The notes: generated by a model not told the origin, from the letters alone. DNA of 64,000 nt from CAMBDS01 sp964355675 (GCA_964355675.1 CAYHEC010000018.1:1-64000); one strand, 5' to 3'. Numbered from the stretch's first letter, positions 42,833 through 51,691 are shown. Program-made: numbers and translations.

Positions 42833-43870
42833 TTACTTACCCCCTTGAAGTGCTTCGAGTTTTTTGCGGACTTCTTCGCCCAGTTTATCCTGATTAGTAT
42901 TATAATACGCCGCCATCAGATTTTTCGCGGCAACTATATTTGTAGGACTTAATTCGAATGCCCTCTTCAGGTAGGGAAGCGACTCCTGCCATTTTTTATC
43001 CGTGACTAATATTGTGCCGAGATTAAGATTAGCGTCAAGATTGTCTTTATCCATAGCCAGAACCTCACGATAGATTTTTGACGCTCCCGGATAATCTTCC
43101 TTCTTAATCAAGAACAACGCTTTATTCATCAGCATGACAGAATGGTTCGAGAAATGCTTATTTGCCTCGTCGATAACAGAAATTGCCGCGTCGTAATTCT
43201 TTGTTTCTTCATATAGTGCGAGCAAGACGTCATGCGTGCGCAGATAGGTCGCACTGTCAGCGACCGGATCGCATCGCATGAGCAAATCTTTTCCCCATTT
43301 CAGAGTATTGGGATTATCTTGTTTATGGCTGTAAGAAGCCACCAGTATCTCACGGATGGTAAGATCGGCTGAGTCAGGATGCTCCTTAAAGACTTCTTGT
43401 AATGAGTATCCTATTGCTTTTTCGTACTTCTCAGCATTATAGGCAGTAATTGCGGCGTGTTGATATAGAACGCGCCTATCTGGCGCTATTAAAATAGATG
43501 TATCGACATTGGCAAGTGCGACGTCCCACTTTAATGAATCGACTGCATCGACAGATCGTTTCAAGTATTTTCTGAATAGGCGATCCCGGCTTTCGTTTAT
43601 CGGGTCGGCGAATTGGTTTGAAATCATGAGGGAAGAATCGTAATAAGCCGTCATCTCCACCCACAAAGATTTCTGCTCGTATATCATGCCTTTCAGATAG
43701 TAAGGCTCCGCGCCAGGCCCAGTACGAGCCAACTCACCGTTGATAGCATTTAGAGCTCTATCCCAGTCCTTCTCATTCACAGCAATTCGAGCTGTGCGAA
43801 GTTCGGGCGATATACAGCCGGAAACTATTAAGAATGCCAGACTGCTTAGAATAATTCTTGTTAATTTCAT
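42833..43870 (-). CDS. Tetratricopeptide-repeat lipoprotein
   Basis: 345 residues. The signal ends in the lipobox LAFLIVSGC, giving lipid anchoring near residue 19. Several TPR-like helix pairs follow (for example ALNAINGELARTGPGAEPYYLKG, DNLDANLNLGTILVTDKKWQESLPYLKRAFELSP). TPRs act as protein-binding scaffolds; the partner is unknown. It is the first gene of the uppS-tamB-bamA run, 3 nt before the uppS start. Confidence 0.85.
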   Translation of the reverse strand: MKLTRIILSSLAFLIVSGCISPELRTARIAVNEKDWDRALNAINGELARTGPGAEPYYLKGMIYEQKSLWVEMTAYYDSSLMISNQFADPINESRDRLFRKYLKRSVDAVDSLKWDVALANVDTSILIAPDRRVLYQHAAITAYNAEKYEKAIGYSLQEVFKEHPDSADLTIREILVASYSHKQDNPNTLKWGKDLLMRCDPVADSATYLRTHDVLLALYEETKNYDAAISVIDEANKHFSNHSVMLMNKALFLIKKEDYPGASKIYREVLAMDKDNLDANLNLGTILVTDKKWQESLPYLKRAFELSPTNIVAAKNLMAAYYNTNQDKLGEEVRKKLEALQGGK

Positions 43871-43891
43871 CGGAACCTCTTATTGTCTTCC

Positions 43892-43971
43892 GGCGGGAGT
43901 TCCCGCCAGGGTTGATAATTGGAGAGTGCTACCTCGTAGCAATACTCTTGGAGGGCGGACTTTCAGTCCGC
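43892..43971. repeat. Palindromes between mtnA and the TPR lipoprotein gene
   Basis: GGCGGGAGTTCCCGCC (43892-43907) and GCGGACTTTCAGTCCGC (43955-43971) are short perfect-armed palindromes. A TGCTACCTCGTAGCA hairpin lies between them at about 43928-43942. They occupy the gap between mtnA and the lipoprotein operon. Confidence 0.75.
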
Positions 43972-44022
43972 TCTTGTCTAAGGTGCAATACTCTAATTTG
44001 CTTGTGTCGAAAACACCTGCCG

Positions 44023-45054
44023 TCAGACGCCATTGGCCGAGTGAAAACCAAATGGCGGTTTGAACAATCCACGATCAGTAATGAACACGGTTATCAGTTC
44101 AGCGTCAACAAGATCGAATGCTGGGTTATAAACTTTAGCCCCCGAGGCGGCAATCTCTTTCCCACTAAAATGAGTAACTTCAGCTTCAGGTCGGGCTTCA
44201 ATTTCGATCTCGCTCCCCGAAGACGTAGCCGGATCGATCGTCGTAAAAGGCGCGGCAACGTAAAAGGGAACTCCGAATCTAATACAGGCAAGAGCGAGTT
44301 GCAAGCTTCCGATCTTGTTTGCGGTATCGCCATTGCCAGCAATCCGGTCAGCACCGATAATCGCCAGATCTATCTCGCCCCGTCTGAGCAGACTTCCTGC
44401 CGCCCCATCTGCTAACAATGTTACGGGGATATCGCTTTGAACCAGCTCCCACGCCGTTAGTCGCGCTCCTTGAAGAAGTGGTCGTGTTTCGAGTGCGAAA
44501 ACTTCCTTGACTCGCCCGGCATCAGCGGCTTTAGTGATTACGCCTAATGCAGTTCCGATACCCGCTGTTGCCAGGAAACCAGTGTTGCAGATCGTTACGA
44601 TCCGGGCGTCGGCAGGAATTAGCGGTAAACCTGCCTCGGCGATCAGATCACACCGTTTTCGATCATCTTCAAAGATCGAAATCGCCGCATGTTCAAGTAG
44701 TCCGACAAGGTCATCATCTACAGAGGATTTGAGCGTCCTCTGCATAATCTCCAACGTCACGAAAAGATTCACAGCGGTAGGACGAGTCAATCTCAATAGA
44801 TCGATTGCCGTCTGGATCCGTTTCCGTGTATCCGAGCTACCGGCAGTTTTCCGAGCTTCGGCAGAAACTGCCAACGCCGCCGCAACTCCAATCAATGGCG
44901 CGCCTCGGATCGCAAGGCTTTTTATCGCCCTCGCCACGACCCGGTAATCGTCCGTTTCAACAATCTTCAAACGATGAGGGAGAGTTCTCTGATCGATGAA
45001 GCGAATCAACCCATCGTTGTAGTCTATGGCGGTGCGAGGTGGAAATTCCTTCAA
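44023..45054 (-). CDS. mtnA: S-methyl-5-thioribose-1-phosphate isomerase
   Basis: Methionine-salvage enzyme of the eIF2B-like family that converts methylthioribose-1-phosphate to methylthioribulose-1-phosphate. 343 residues. The catalytic Cys is in VTICNTGFLATAGIGTALGV (near 162), and the Asp is in AIIGADRIAGNGDTANKIG (near 240). The N-terminal LAIRGAPLIGVAAALA block is intact. It overlaps the PfkB gene by 4 nt and is the last gene of the argS run. Archaeal ribose-1,5-bisphosphate isomerases are relatives, but the CNTG motif favours MtnA. Confidence 0.92.
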   Translation of the reverse strand: MKEFPPRTAIDYNDGLIRFIDQRTLPHRLKIVETDDYRVVARAIKSLAIRGAPLIGVAAALAVSAEARKTAGSSDTRKRIQTAIDLLRLTRPTAVNLFVTLEIMQRTLKSSVDDDLVGLLEHAAISIFEDDRKRCDLIAEAGLPLIPADARIVTICNTGFLATAGIGTALGVITKAADAGRVKEVFALETRPLLQGARLTAWELVQSDIPVTLLADGAAGSLLRRGEIDLAIIGADRIAGNGDTANKIGSLQLALACIRFGVPFYVAAPFTTIDPATSSGSEIEIEARPEAEVTHFSGKEIAASGAKVYNPAFDLVDAELITVFITDRGLFKPPFGFHSANGV

Positions 45055-45965
45055 AACTCGGTCATCTCACGGAATTGACGGAATCGTTCGTTTACCTGCT
45101 CTTCCGTGAGCGTTTCCAGTCGGCGAGTGCTGAACTCTTCGACAGTGAACGAGGCGACGACACCTCCATAAACGACTGCCCGCCGCATATTCATCGGATC
45201 GAAGTCCCCGGTTGCGGCAAGGTAACCTAACATCCCACCAGCAAAACTGTCTCCCGCACCGGTTGGGTCTTTGGGATCGCTTAGTGGGAATGCCGGGCAG
45301 AGAAACGGCATTGATTTTTGACCGAAAAAGACCGAACCATGTTCGCCTTTCTTCACGACGATATACTTCGGTCCCATCTTCAGTAGTCGTGCGGCGCCGT
45401 CGAAGATTGACTTCCCCCCTACCAACAGGTTAAGTTCTTCGTCATTTAACAGCACCAAATCAACCTTTTTCAGAAGCTTCTCTACCGCCGTTCGACTTCC
45501 GGTTATCCAATGGTTCATTGTATCATAAGCTACGAACCGAGCGCCTTTCATCTGCTCAAGAACCCCTTGTTGCAGGTCGGGATTGATATTGGCGAGCATG
45601 AGAATCTCGGCATTTGCCGCCGCTTTGGGCAATTTGGGATTGAAGCCTTGGAAAACGCCGAGTTCTACGCTGATGGTGTCGCGGACGTTCATATTGCTAT
45701 GGTAACGTCCATGCCAACGAAAAGTCTTACCGGGAGCAACCTCCAAGCCTGACAGATCGCAACCACGATCCTTAAGAAATTCAACCTGCGCCATGTCGAA
45801 GTCGTCTCCCACAACTGCCACGACATGAACCGGAGCAAAAAGCGACGCCGCCGCGGCAAGGTAAAGCGCCGAGCCGCCGAGGGCGTCATCCTTGCGACCA
45901 ATCGGGGTTTCGATGGTGTCGAGGGCGGCTGAGCCGACGACGGTGAGATGAAATTTGGGGGGCAA
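45051..45965 (-). CDS. PfkB-family carbohydrate/nucleoside kinase
   Basis: 304 residues of the ribokinase fold. The signature DPTGAGDSFAGGMLGYLA, with the anion-hole GAGD, lies at about 234-251. The N-terminal motif GGSALYLAAAASLF binds substrate. Aromatic residues in FRWHGRYHSNMN suggest a substrate lid like nucleoside kinases. It overlaps mtnA by 4 nt, so a salvage role (adenosine or methylthioribose-type substrate) is plausible but not shown. The start is 2 nt after the upstream methyltransferase gene. Confidence 0.85.
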   Translation of the reverse strand: MPPKFHLTVVGSAALDTIETPIGRKDDALGGSALYLAAAASLFAPVHVVAVVGDDFDMAQVEFLKDRGCDLSGLEVAPGKTFRWHGRYHSNMNVRDTISVELGVFQGFNPKLPKAAANAEILMLANINPDLQQGVLEQMKGARFVAYDTMNHWITGSRTAVEKLLKKVDLVLLNDEELNLLVGGKSIFDGAARLLKMGPKYIVVKKGEHGSVFFGQKSMPFLCPAFPLSDPKDPTGAGDSFAGGMLGYLAATGDFDPMNMRRAVVYGGVVASFTVEEFSTRRLETLTEEQVNERFRQFREMTEF

Positions 45966-45967
45966 GA

Positions 45968-47509
45968 TTATTCCTTGGTTTCGAGCAGGTTGTTTTGTTT
46001 GGGTTCCTCGGTGACCTTTTTCGCTCGTTTTGTAGCACGAGTTATCGGAAGATTTGGTAGTACATCGTCAAGTATATCCTGAACAGTGACAATTGAGATT
46101 TTATCGAAAGACTTCCCGAATCCTGAAGTCCATTTTGACAAACGGGCAATTTCCTGGAACATGGGCCCCGTTGGATTTTCAAGCGTGACAAAAACACCTA
46201 TCGGCGATTGTTCTCTCTCGAGTACATGCGCAAAATCCCGAATTTCTTTAACTCCGACTTTACCACTCTTAACCTGAATGAAACCTTTGATTTTTCTATA
46301 CCGTGAGCGTTCATCCATATCATCAAGATAGAAGTAACCGTCTATACCACTATCAGCGCCTTTAACTTCCGAATAGACTCCACCAACCGAAAAAACCGCC
46401 CATTTTTCAAACTCCTTACGAATACGATCCCCACGAGTTTTGGTAGCCAGATGCCTCGCACTTTGGATATCCTTTGGTATCCCGAAAATCGTGACTTCTT
46501 TCTCAAATTGCTCTTTTGCCGAAATTTCATTCAATCCGCGTTCATCTCGATAGAATTGATCCAAAAGCCTTTGTTTTACTAAATCGATAGCAAGATAAGT
46601 GATGTCTATGCCAATCCAGCGACGATTTAGCTTCTGTGCAACATTTACGGTGGTTCCGCAACCACAAAAAGCATCGAGAACAAGGTCTCCCTCGCTACTG
46701 CTGGCGCGAACGATATTGTCGAGAAGCGCTTCTGGTTTCTGAGTCGGATATCCAAGACGTTCACGCGCCGAACTTGTCAAGGGTCGAATATCCCAGACTG
46801 AAGAAATACTCCTGCCTTCTCGCAAAGCCACATCGAGATAGCGCTTCTGCCCCGCCCCACCACGTTTGTCAAAGATATACTCTCGTCCGTTATCATCAAC
46901 ATGAATCGCTTGACGTCGAAGCTTCAGGTACTCCTCTCGTTCCCATTCGATGGATAAAGGGTGAAATGTATAATCATCTGATTTTGTGTAAAATAGAATT
47001 ACATCGTGTTTCCTCGGGAAGCGACTCATTTTTTGATGGATCCAGCCGCCGTAATGCCAGATTATCTCGTTTCGAAAGTTATTCTTCCCGAAAATATCAT
47101 CAAGCAAAACCTTCAGATAATGGCTTGCAGTTGGGTCACAATGAATATAAAAACTCCCCGTTTTCTTGAGTACGCGATACAGCTCAACTATCCTTACTCC
47201 CATATTAACGAGATAACCAAATAAAGAAGGATCTGAGTCGATTCGCAATATCTCAAGCGCCTCGATAAACTTATGTAGTCTTGTATAGCGTTGGGGATCA
47301 TCAAAATAGATAAGTTGCCGTTCTTCCTGCCAACTTTGAAGACTCCATGTATCCTTGAACGCCTCCGCCTGCGCCGACGAACCGTCGTAGATTATATTGT
47401 AATCGCGTTTGGAATTGAAAGGAGGATCAATATATATCAGATCGACGCTCTCATCGGGGATATGCTCCCTCAGAATTTCAAGATTATCGCCGTAATAGAG
47501 TTGATTCAA
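45968..47509 (-). CDS. DNA methyltransferase fused to a PD-(D/E)xK (Mrr-like) endonuclease domain
   Basis: 513 residues. The N-terminal amino-methyltransferase has the catalytic motif DPPF (28-31) before the SAM motif DAFCGCGTTVNVAQ (about 278-291), a beta-type order like Mod/type III enzymes. The C-terminal part (about 365-470) looks like an Mrr-type nuclease: SEVKGADSGIDGYFYL followed by GFIQVKSGK, the D...QxK core. One protein could therefore both modify and cut DNA (type IIG/IV-like); the specificity is unknown. It sits 3 nt after argS and 2 nt before the PfkB gene, inside a housekeeping operon, with no separate restriction gene. Confidence 0.87.
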   Translation of the reverse strand: MNQLYYGDNLEILREHIPDESVDLIYIDPPFNSKRDYNIIYDGSSAQAEAFKDTWSLQSWQEERQLIYFDDPQRYTRLHKFIEALEILRIDSDPSLFGYLVNMGVRIVELYRVLKKTGSFYIHCDPTASHYLKVLLDDIFGKNNFRNEIIWHYGGWIHQKMSRFPRKHDVILFYTKSDDYTFHPLSIEWEREEYLKLRRQAIHVDDNGREYIFDKRGGAGQKRYLDVALREGRSISSVWDIRPLTSSARERLGYPTQKPEALLDNIVRASSSEGDLVLDAFCGCGTTVNVAQKLNRRWIGIDITYLAIDLVKQRLLDQFYRDERGLNEISAKEQFEKEVTIFGIPKDIQSARHLATKTRGDRIRKEFEKWAVFSVGGVYSEVKGADSGIDGYFYLDDMDERSRYRKIKGFIQVKSGKVGVKEIRDFAHVLEREQSPIGVFVTLENPTGPMFQEIARLSKWTSGFGKSFDKISIVTVQDILDDVLPNLPITRATKRAKKVTEEPKQNNLLETKE

Positions 47510-47512
47510 CTT

Positions 47513-49237
47513 CTACATCCTTTCCGGCGCTTCAACACCGATCAAGCCAAGCCCGTTCTTCAAAACAGCCGCCACTCCCCGGCAGAGGTCCAGCCTTGCC
47601 GCTGTCAGTGGTTTATCATCGGTAATCACGCGATGCTTCTGATAGAAATGGTGAAATGCTTTGGAAACATCCATCAGGTATGTGGTCATCAAGCTCGGTT
47701 CAAGGCTCCGCACCACCGCAGACAACGTCCACGGGAAAAGCGCCAGCGCCCTCAGCATATCGAGTTCTTCTTCAGTCGCAAGAAGGCTGTAACGATCTGC
47801 CTCTGATACTGCCGACGGTACTGCCGACATCTGTCGGCAGTTCTGCATTTCCTCCGCCCCCGGTTGCCTTAAAATCGAGCAAATCCTCGCATGAGCATAC
47901 TGAACATAAAAGACAGGATTTTCGTCTGAATTGCGCTTGGCAAGCTCGATGTCGAAGTCGAGCGGGGTCGAGACCTTCCGCCTTAGAAAGAAAAACCTCG
48001 CCGCATCGACGCCCACCTCATCGACCAGCTCATCGAGTGTCACCATCTGCCCGGCTCGTTTCGACATCTTGACCGGTTCGCCATCGCGCATCAGGTTGAC
48101 TTGCTGGACAATCATGCCGTTGTAAAACCCGTCGGGCAGGCCTAACGCCTTCAACGCGGCAGTGAGGGTGATGATCGCCCCATGGTGATCGGGTCCAAGC
48201 AGAACGACGGCTTTCTCGAAGCCGCGCTCATGTTTGTCAATATGGTAAGCCATGTCGGGGACACGGTAGGTAAAACGTCCCTCTGATGTTACCATTACCC
48301 GGTCTTCGGTATCTCCAAATTCCGTGCCTTTGAACCAAGTCGCGCCATCCTTTGGAAAGGCATGACCTAATTCCAACATGGTTGTTAAAACTCGAAGGAC
48401 TTTGGCGCTATCATGAAGTGAGGCTTCACTAAACCAGACATCAAAATGAACCCGAAAGCGCTCAAGTTGGCTACGTTGTTGCTGAAGCATCCAGTCGGTT
48501 GCCCACTTGCCTAAATTTTCGTCACTCAGAAAGAATGGTTCGTAAACCTGTCTATTACGTCGTGCTTCAGGAGTATTTGGAACCGTCTCTCGCGAATCTA
48601 TCCACGCCTGCGCAATATCCTTAACATATCCACCTTGATATCCATCTTCGGGAATTTCGGCGGTCTCTGCCTGATCGATTATTTGCTTGTGGCGAGCCTT
48701 GACCGACGCCCCCAACAGCCGTATCTGTCTGCCAGCATCGTTGAAGTAGTACTCACTTTTGGCATCAAAGCCGCGCTTGCGGAAAATGTTGACAAGAGCC
48801 GCCCCTATCGACGCGGCTCTGGCGCTGACGACGTTCAAAGGACCCGTTGGATTAGCCGAAACAAACTCGAAGTTCCACTTTGCTCCCTTCCCTTCGTCGC
48901 TGTCTCCGAACGATATTGGATCGGCAAGAATCTCAGATAAGAGGTTGTGGAAGTATGCCGGAGCCAGATGAAAATTCAAGAAGCCAGGCCCCGCAATCTC
49001 AACTCTTTCAACCCCAACAGCCGAAGTCGGAAAATTCGCCGCGATCTGCTCGGCAAGCTGGCGGGGTTTCATGCCCAGCGCCGCCGCCCGGATCATCGCC
49101 ACATTAGAGGAGAGATCCCCAAAGCCCTTCTGGCGGGGAATCTCCAGCTTAATCTCACCCCCTGTGGAAGCGCTGATCTGAGCGAGCTGTCGCTCTATCG
49201 CCCCGGCGATCTCTCTTTCAATAGTCTGACGGCTCAC
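47513..49237 (-). CDS. argS: Arginyl-tRNA synthetase
   Basis: Charges tRNA-Arg. 574 residues. The N-terminal Add1 domain is followed by a class I catalytic core, with EFVSANPTGPLNVVSARAAS at about 125-143. The position of the HIGH signature reads NVVS (135-138) instead. A KMSKR motif is intact (VKMSKRAGQ). An anticodon-binding helical domain with a DALR-type end is present. Residues about 465-473 (NCRQMSAVPSA) are encoded by a palindromic repeat. It overlaps rsfS by 20 nt. Confidence 0.95.
   Translation of the reverse strand: MSRQTIEREIAGAIERQLAQISASTGGEIKLEIPRQKGFGDLSSNVAMIRAAALGMKPRQLAEQIAANFPTSAVGVERVEIAGPGFLNFHLAPAYFHNLLSEILADPISFGDSDEGKGAKWNFEFVSANPTGPLNVVSARAASIGAALVNIFRKRGFDAKSEYYFNDAGRQIRLLGASVKARHKQIIDQAETAEIPEDGYQGGYVKDIAQAWIDSRETVPNTPEARRNRQVYEPFFLSDENLGKWATDWMLQQQRSQLERFRVHFDVWFSEASLHDSAKVLRVLTTMLELGHAFPKDGATWFKGTEFGDTEDRVMVTSEGRFTYRVPDMAYHIDKHERGFEKAVVLLGPDHHGAIITLTAALKALGLPDGFYNGMIVQQVNLMRDGEPVKMSKRAGQMVTLDELVDEVGVDAARFFFLRRKVSTPLDFDIELAKRNSDENPVFYVQYAHARICSILRQPGAEEMQNCRQMSAVPSAVSEADRYSLLATEEELDMLRALALFPWTLSAVVRSLEPSLMTTYLMDVSKAFHHFYQKHRVITDDKPLTAARLDLCRGVAAVLKNGLGLIGVEAPERM
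47820..47841. repeat. Palindrome inside argS
   Basis: ACTGCCGACA and TGTCGGCAGT are perfect 10-nt arms around a 2-nt centre, and a half copy, TACTGCCGACGG, lies directly beside it. Translated, it gives a short polar insertion between the catalytic and anticodon-binding parts of ArgRS. Confidence 0.75.
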
Positions 49238-49634
49238 TCACCAAGCCTTTCACATCTACCACCGGCGCGTCACCCCATAGGCGCTCAAGTGAGTAATATT
49301 TCCTCGCTTCAGGTTGGAAGACATGCACGACGATGTGGACGTAATCCATTAGAATCCAACGACCTGTGTCAGACCCTTCGACATGAATCGGTTTCCAGCC
49401 AAGTTTGCGTAGCGAGTCCTCGATATGATCGACAATAGCCCGCACATGGACGTCAACCGACCCGGTGCAGATCAGGAAATAGTCAGTGAAGTCCGTGACC
49501 TTCCGAAGGTCAAGAAGTATGATGTCGGACGCTTTTTTCTCAGCGGCGAACAACGCCGCACGACGGGCGATTGTGCGGGGAAGTAATTTGCGGGGGTTAC
49601 CTGCCAAAGGGAAGCCTTTTGTTATCTGAGCCAA
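49218..49634 (-). CDS. rsfS: Ribosomal silencing factor RsfS (Iojap)
   Basis: 138 residues. The Iojap core contains EKKASDIILLDLRKVTDFTDYFLICTG and ends with GRWILMDYVHIVVHVF...YYSLERLWGD, all highly conserved. It binds ribosomal protein uL14 and blocks subunit joining in starvation. Its start overlaps the LytR_C gene by 38 nt and its end overlaps argS by 20 nt, so the three are tightly coupled. Confidence 0.96.
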   Translation of the reverse strand: MAQITKGFPLAGNPRKLLPRTIARRAALFAAEKKASDIILLDLRKVTDFTDYFLICTGSVDVHVRAIVDHIEDSLRKLGWKPIHVEGSDTGRWILMDYVHIVVHVFQPEARKYYSLERLWGDAPVVDVKGLVSEPSDY

Positions 49635-50166
49635 TAATAAGCGTTAGATCGACGTCAAGCCCCGGGGGAGCCGCTTTTCGTTTGATCTTTGATTCGTCGA
49701 TCCCGAGCATTCGTGCCAGATCGCGCGCTGCAGCAGCGTTACCGCTACGGTTCAAGACTTCGCTACTGCGATAGTCTTGCTTGTCGGCATTACCAACATC
49801 GCGCACATCGTAATCGTTGCTCCTCATCCACTGTTGAGCGCGTTTGGCGATTCCGGTTTTGCCGCAACCATTCAAGATCTGAACTTTTATTTTGGTCGCA
49901 ACAATCGGCTCGTTCACAGGTTCAATGATTGGAAGTTCGGTCACGCCCGGTTCGCTTGTCCTCGAGCTATGAGATGACTGCTCTGTGTAGAGTTCATCGA
50001 AGGGCCTGTCCTGTTTCTCAATAGTTTGAGCAACTGATTGATTTCGATCACGGTAACGATCGACCCACAGGCCAATGGACAGGACAATCTGAACCACCAT
50101 AAGGGCGATTAAAAAGTCAAGCCGGATTCGAGTCCGGCGCTCGGGATCGTCAGTGGGAAATTTCAT
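49597..50166 (-). CDS. Membrane-anchored LytR C-terminal domain protein
   Basis: 189 residues. One N-terminal helix (about 17-36, LDFLIALMVVQIVLSIGLWV), a polar linker, then a LytR_C domain (about 92-183) starting KVQILNGCGKTGIAKRA and ending DVDLTLIIGSD. The LytR_C domain occurs with or without the LytR-CpsA-Psr catalytic domain; here only the C-domain is present, so an envelope-binding rather than enzymatic role is likely. It precedes rsfS, as in several FCB genomes. Confidence 0.88.
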   Translation of the reverse strand: MKFPTDDPERRTRIRLDFLIALMVVQIVLSIGLWVDRYRDRNQSVAQTIEKQDRPFDELYTEQSSHSSRTSEPGVTELPIIEPVNEPIVATKIKVQILNGCGKTGIAKRAQQWMRSNDYDVRDVGNADKQDYRSSEVLNRSGNAAAARDLARMLGIDESKIKRKAAPPGLDVDLTLIIGSDNKRLPFGR

Positions 50167-50199
50167 AAATCGATCTTGTTAATTTCTTTTAAGCCACCT

Positions 50200-50226
50200 T
50201 GGAGGGCGGATTAATCCCGTCCTCCA
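50200..50226. repeat. Palindrome upstream of the LytR_C gene
   Basis: TGGAGG...GGATTAATCC...CCTCCA, a diverged copy of the 28-nt palindrome at 14482-14509. It falls just upstream of the rsfS-argS operon start. Confidence 0.7.
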
Positions 50227-50324
50227 GGAGTCACTTTTGGTAAAATTCTCCATCTTGTAATCTAATATACAAAAAAGACCGAAGCAATTTTGCTTCGGTC
50301 TAATAGTTCAGCATATCTTTAAAA

Positions 50325-50822
50325 TTAACGAGGTGTCTCGGACTCCGGCGCTAACGGACCTTCGCTTCCGAAAAATGAGTTCGATCCAGTGTATCTGTTC
50401 AATCCGTAATAAGTTGGCGCTCGAGCTATTTCAACCCGGAAATGCATGTTATTAGTGGGGCGATAGTCAAGCGCAACACCACCGATAAAGTCACTGGAAA
50501 TTGCCGGCGCACTGGAACCGCTGTATTTTGTGCCCATCATTCCGAGAGTGAAACTTAGCGATACGGGGTCAGAGACCCGATAATGAGCGGTTGTAGAGTA
50601 CAGGCTCTGCATAAGCGATCCACCACTAAAACCCATAACGCCCATTTGGAGCGAGTGATCGAAAGTAACGCGGCTCCGATCTATCAAACCGAAGGATGGA
50701 GTACGCGTAACTCCGCCCAAGTAGTCACTGAAACTTGGCGAACTACTCCCAAAACGGGGTAACGCCAATGCCAATGTGGCCGTCAGAAGGAGACTTGCAA
50801 ACGTGATAAAAGTTTTTCGCAT
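50325..50822 (-). CDS. Exported small protein, possible outer-membrane barrel
   Basis: 165 residues. A clean signal peptide (MRKTFITFASLLLTATLALA) is followed by a Ser/Gly-rich segment and alternating strand-like stretches (VSLSFTLGMMGTKYSG, MHFRVEIARAPTYYG). The C-terminus is Pro/Glu-rich and does not end in an aromatic residue. No family is recognised. It is separated from its neighbours on both sides. Confidence 0.6.
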   Translation of the reverse strand: MRKTFITFASLLLTATLALALPRFGSSSPSFSDYLGGVTRTPSFGLIDRSRVTFDHSLQMGVMGFSGGSLMQSLYSTTAHYRVSDPVSLSFTLGMMGTKYSGSSAPAISSDFIGGVALDYRPTNNMHFRVEIARAPTYYGLNRYTGSNSFFGSEGPLAPESETPR

Positions 50823-50893
50823 CGATTTGATTCCTGATGAAAAGGGTTAATCCCTTCCAAACAATGACAATCTAATATATTTTTTCGTCTAAG

Positions 50894-51640
50894 TCAACCG
50901 CTTTGTCGGCGAAGCCATTCTGTTTCGAGCATCCTCAACTGATCGGGACTGTTGACGCCTTCGACTTCCAATGCATCTTTGACCAGATACCCGGCAAGTC
51001 TTTCCCCCCATCCAGCCAAAACCGAAATCGTATCGGTCAGGTAAAATTCTCCTGCGGCATTGTCGTTTTTAATACTTTGCAAAGCCTTAAACATCTTCGC
51101 CGTATTGAAAAAATAGATGCCCGCATTCACTTCACCGATAAGGCGTTGTGCAGGAGTGGCGTCTTTGTGTTCTACAATTCCGACCAGATCGCCAGCGCTA
51201 TTTCGAAGAATTCTTCCGTAGCCTTCCGGAGTTGGCGGCATAAAAGTGAAGACCGTCCCAGCCGAATTACTTGATCGATGTAGATGATATGCTTCCTCTA
51301 TCGATCCGGACTTCAGCATCGGGACGTCACCAGAAAGGATAAGCACGTCACCCGGATAGTTCCCCAAGTGAAGTTTACACGCTTGAACGGCGTCACCGGT
51401 TCCAAGCTGTCGTTCCTGTACTGCATAATCGACGCCCATTCCCTCTGTAGCCTTGATGACGAGGTCGCGTCCGTGACCGATGACAAGCACGGTCTTGTCG
51501 GATCCGACTGACTTTGCCTGCTCAATCACATGATGAACGAGCGGTCTTCCGGCAAACTCGTGCAAAACCTTGGGAAGATCCGACATCATCCGTTTGCCCA
51601 TTCCGGCGGCAAGGATTATTGTCGCAAACTTTTGAGACAT
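50894..51640 (-). CDS. GlmU-type nucleotidyltransferase, uridylyltransferase domain only
   Basis: 248 residues. It carries the N-terminal Rossmann pyrophosphorylase motifs of GlmU: IILAAGMGKRMMSDLPKVLHEFAG, AVQERQLGTGDAVQAC, LILSGDVPML, and EVNAGIYFFN. These bind UTP and N-acetylglucosamine-1-phosphate. The second GlmU domain, the left-handed beta-helix acetyltransferase, is absent, with the stop coming soon after VEGVNSPDQLRMLE. Acetylation would need another enzyme. It may use a different sugar phosphate. Confidence 0.85.
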   Translation of the reverse strand: MSQKFATIILAAGMGKRMMSDLPKVLHEFAGRPLVHHVIEQAKSVGSDKTVLVIGHGRDLVIKATEGMGVDYAVQERQLGTGDAVQACKLHLGNYPGDVLILSGDVPMLKSGSIEEAYHLHRSSNSAGTVFTFMPPTPEGYGRILRNSAGDLVGIVEHKDATPAQRLIGEVNAGIYFFNTAKMFKALQSIKNDNAAGEFYLTDTISVLAGWGERLAGYLVKDALEVEGVNSPDQLRMLETEWLRRQSG

Positions 51641-51691
51641 TTATCTCTTTCTACTTAAGATCTGGTAAAAAGTCCAAAAAAATGTGTTCAA

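Noticed and set aside
44023..45054. Ribose-1,5-bisphosphate isomerase instead of MtnA
   Set aside because: The CNTG and GADRIAGNGDTANKIG motifs match MtnA, and no form III RuBisCO is seen.
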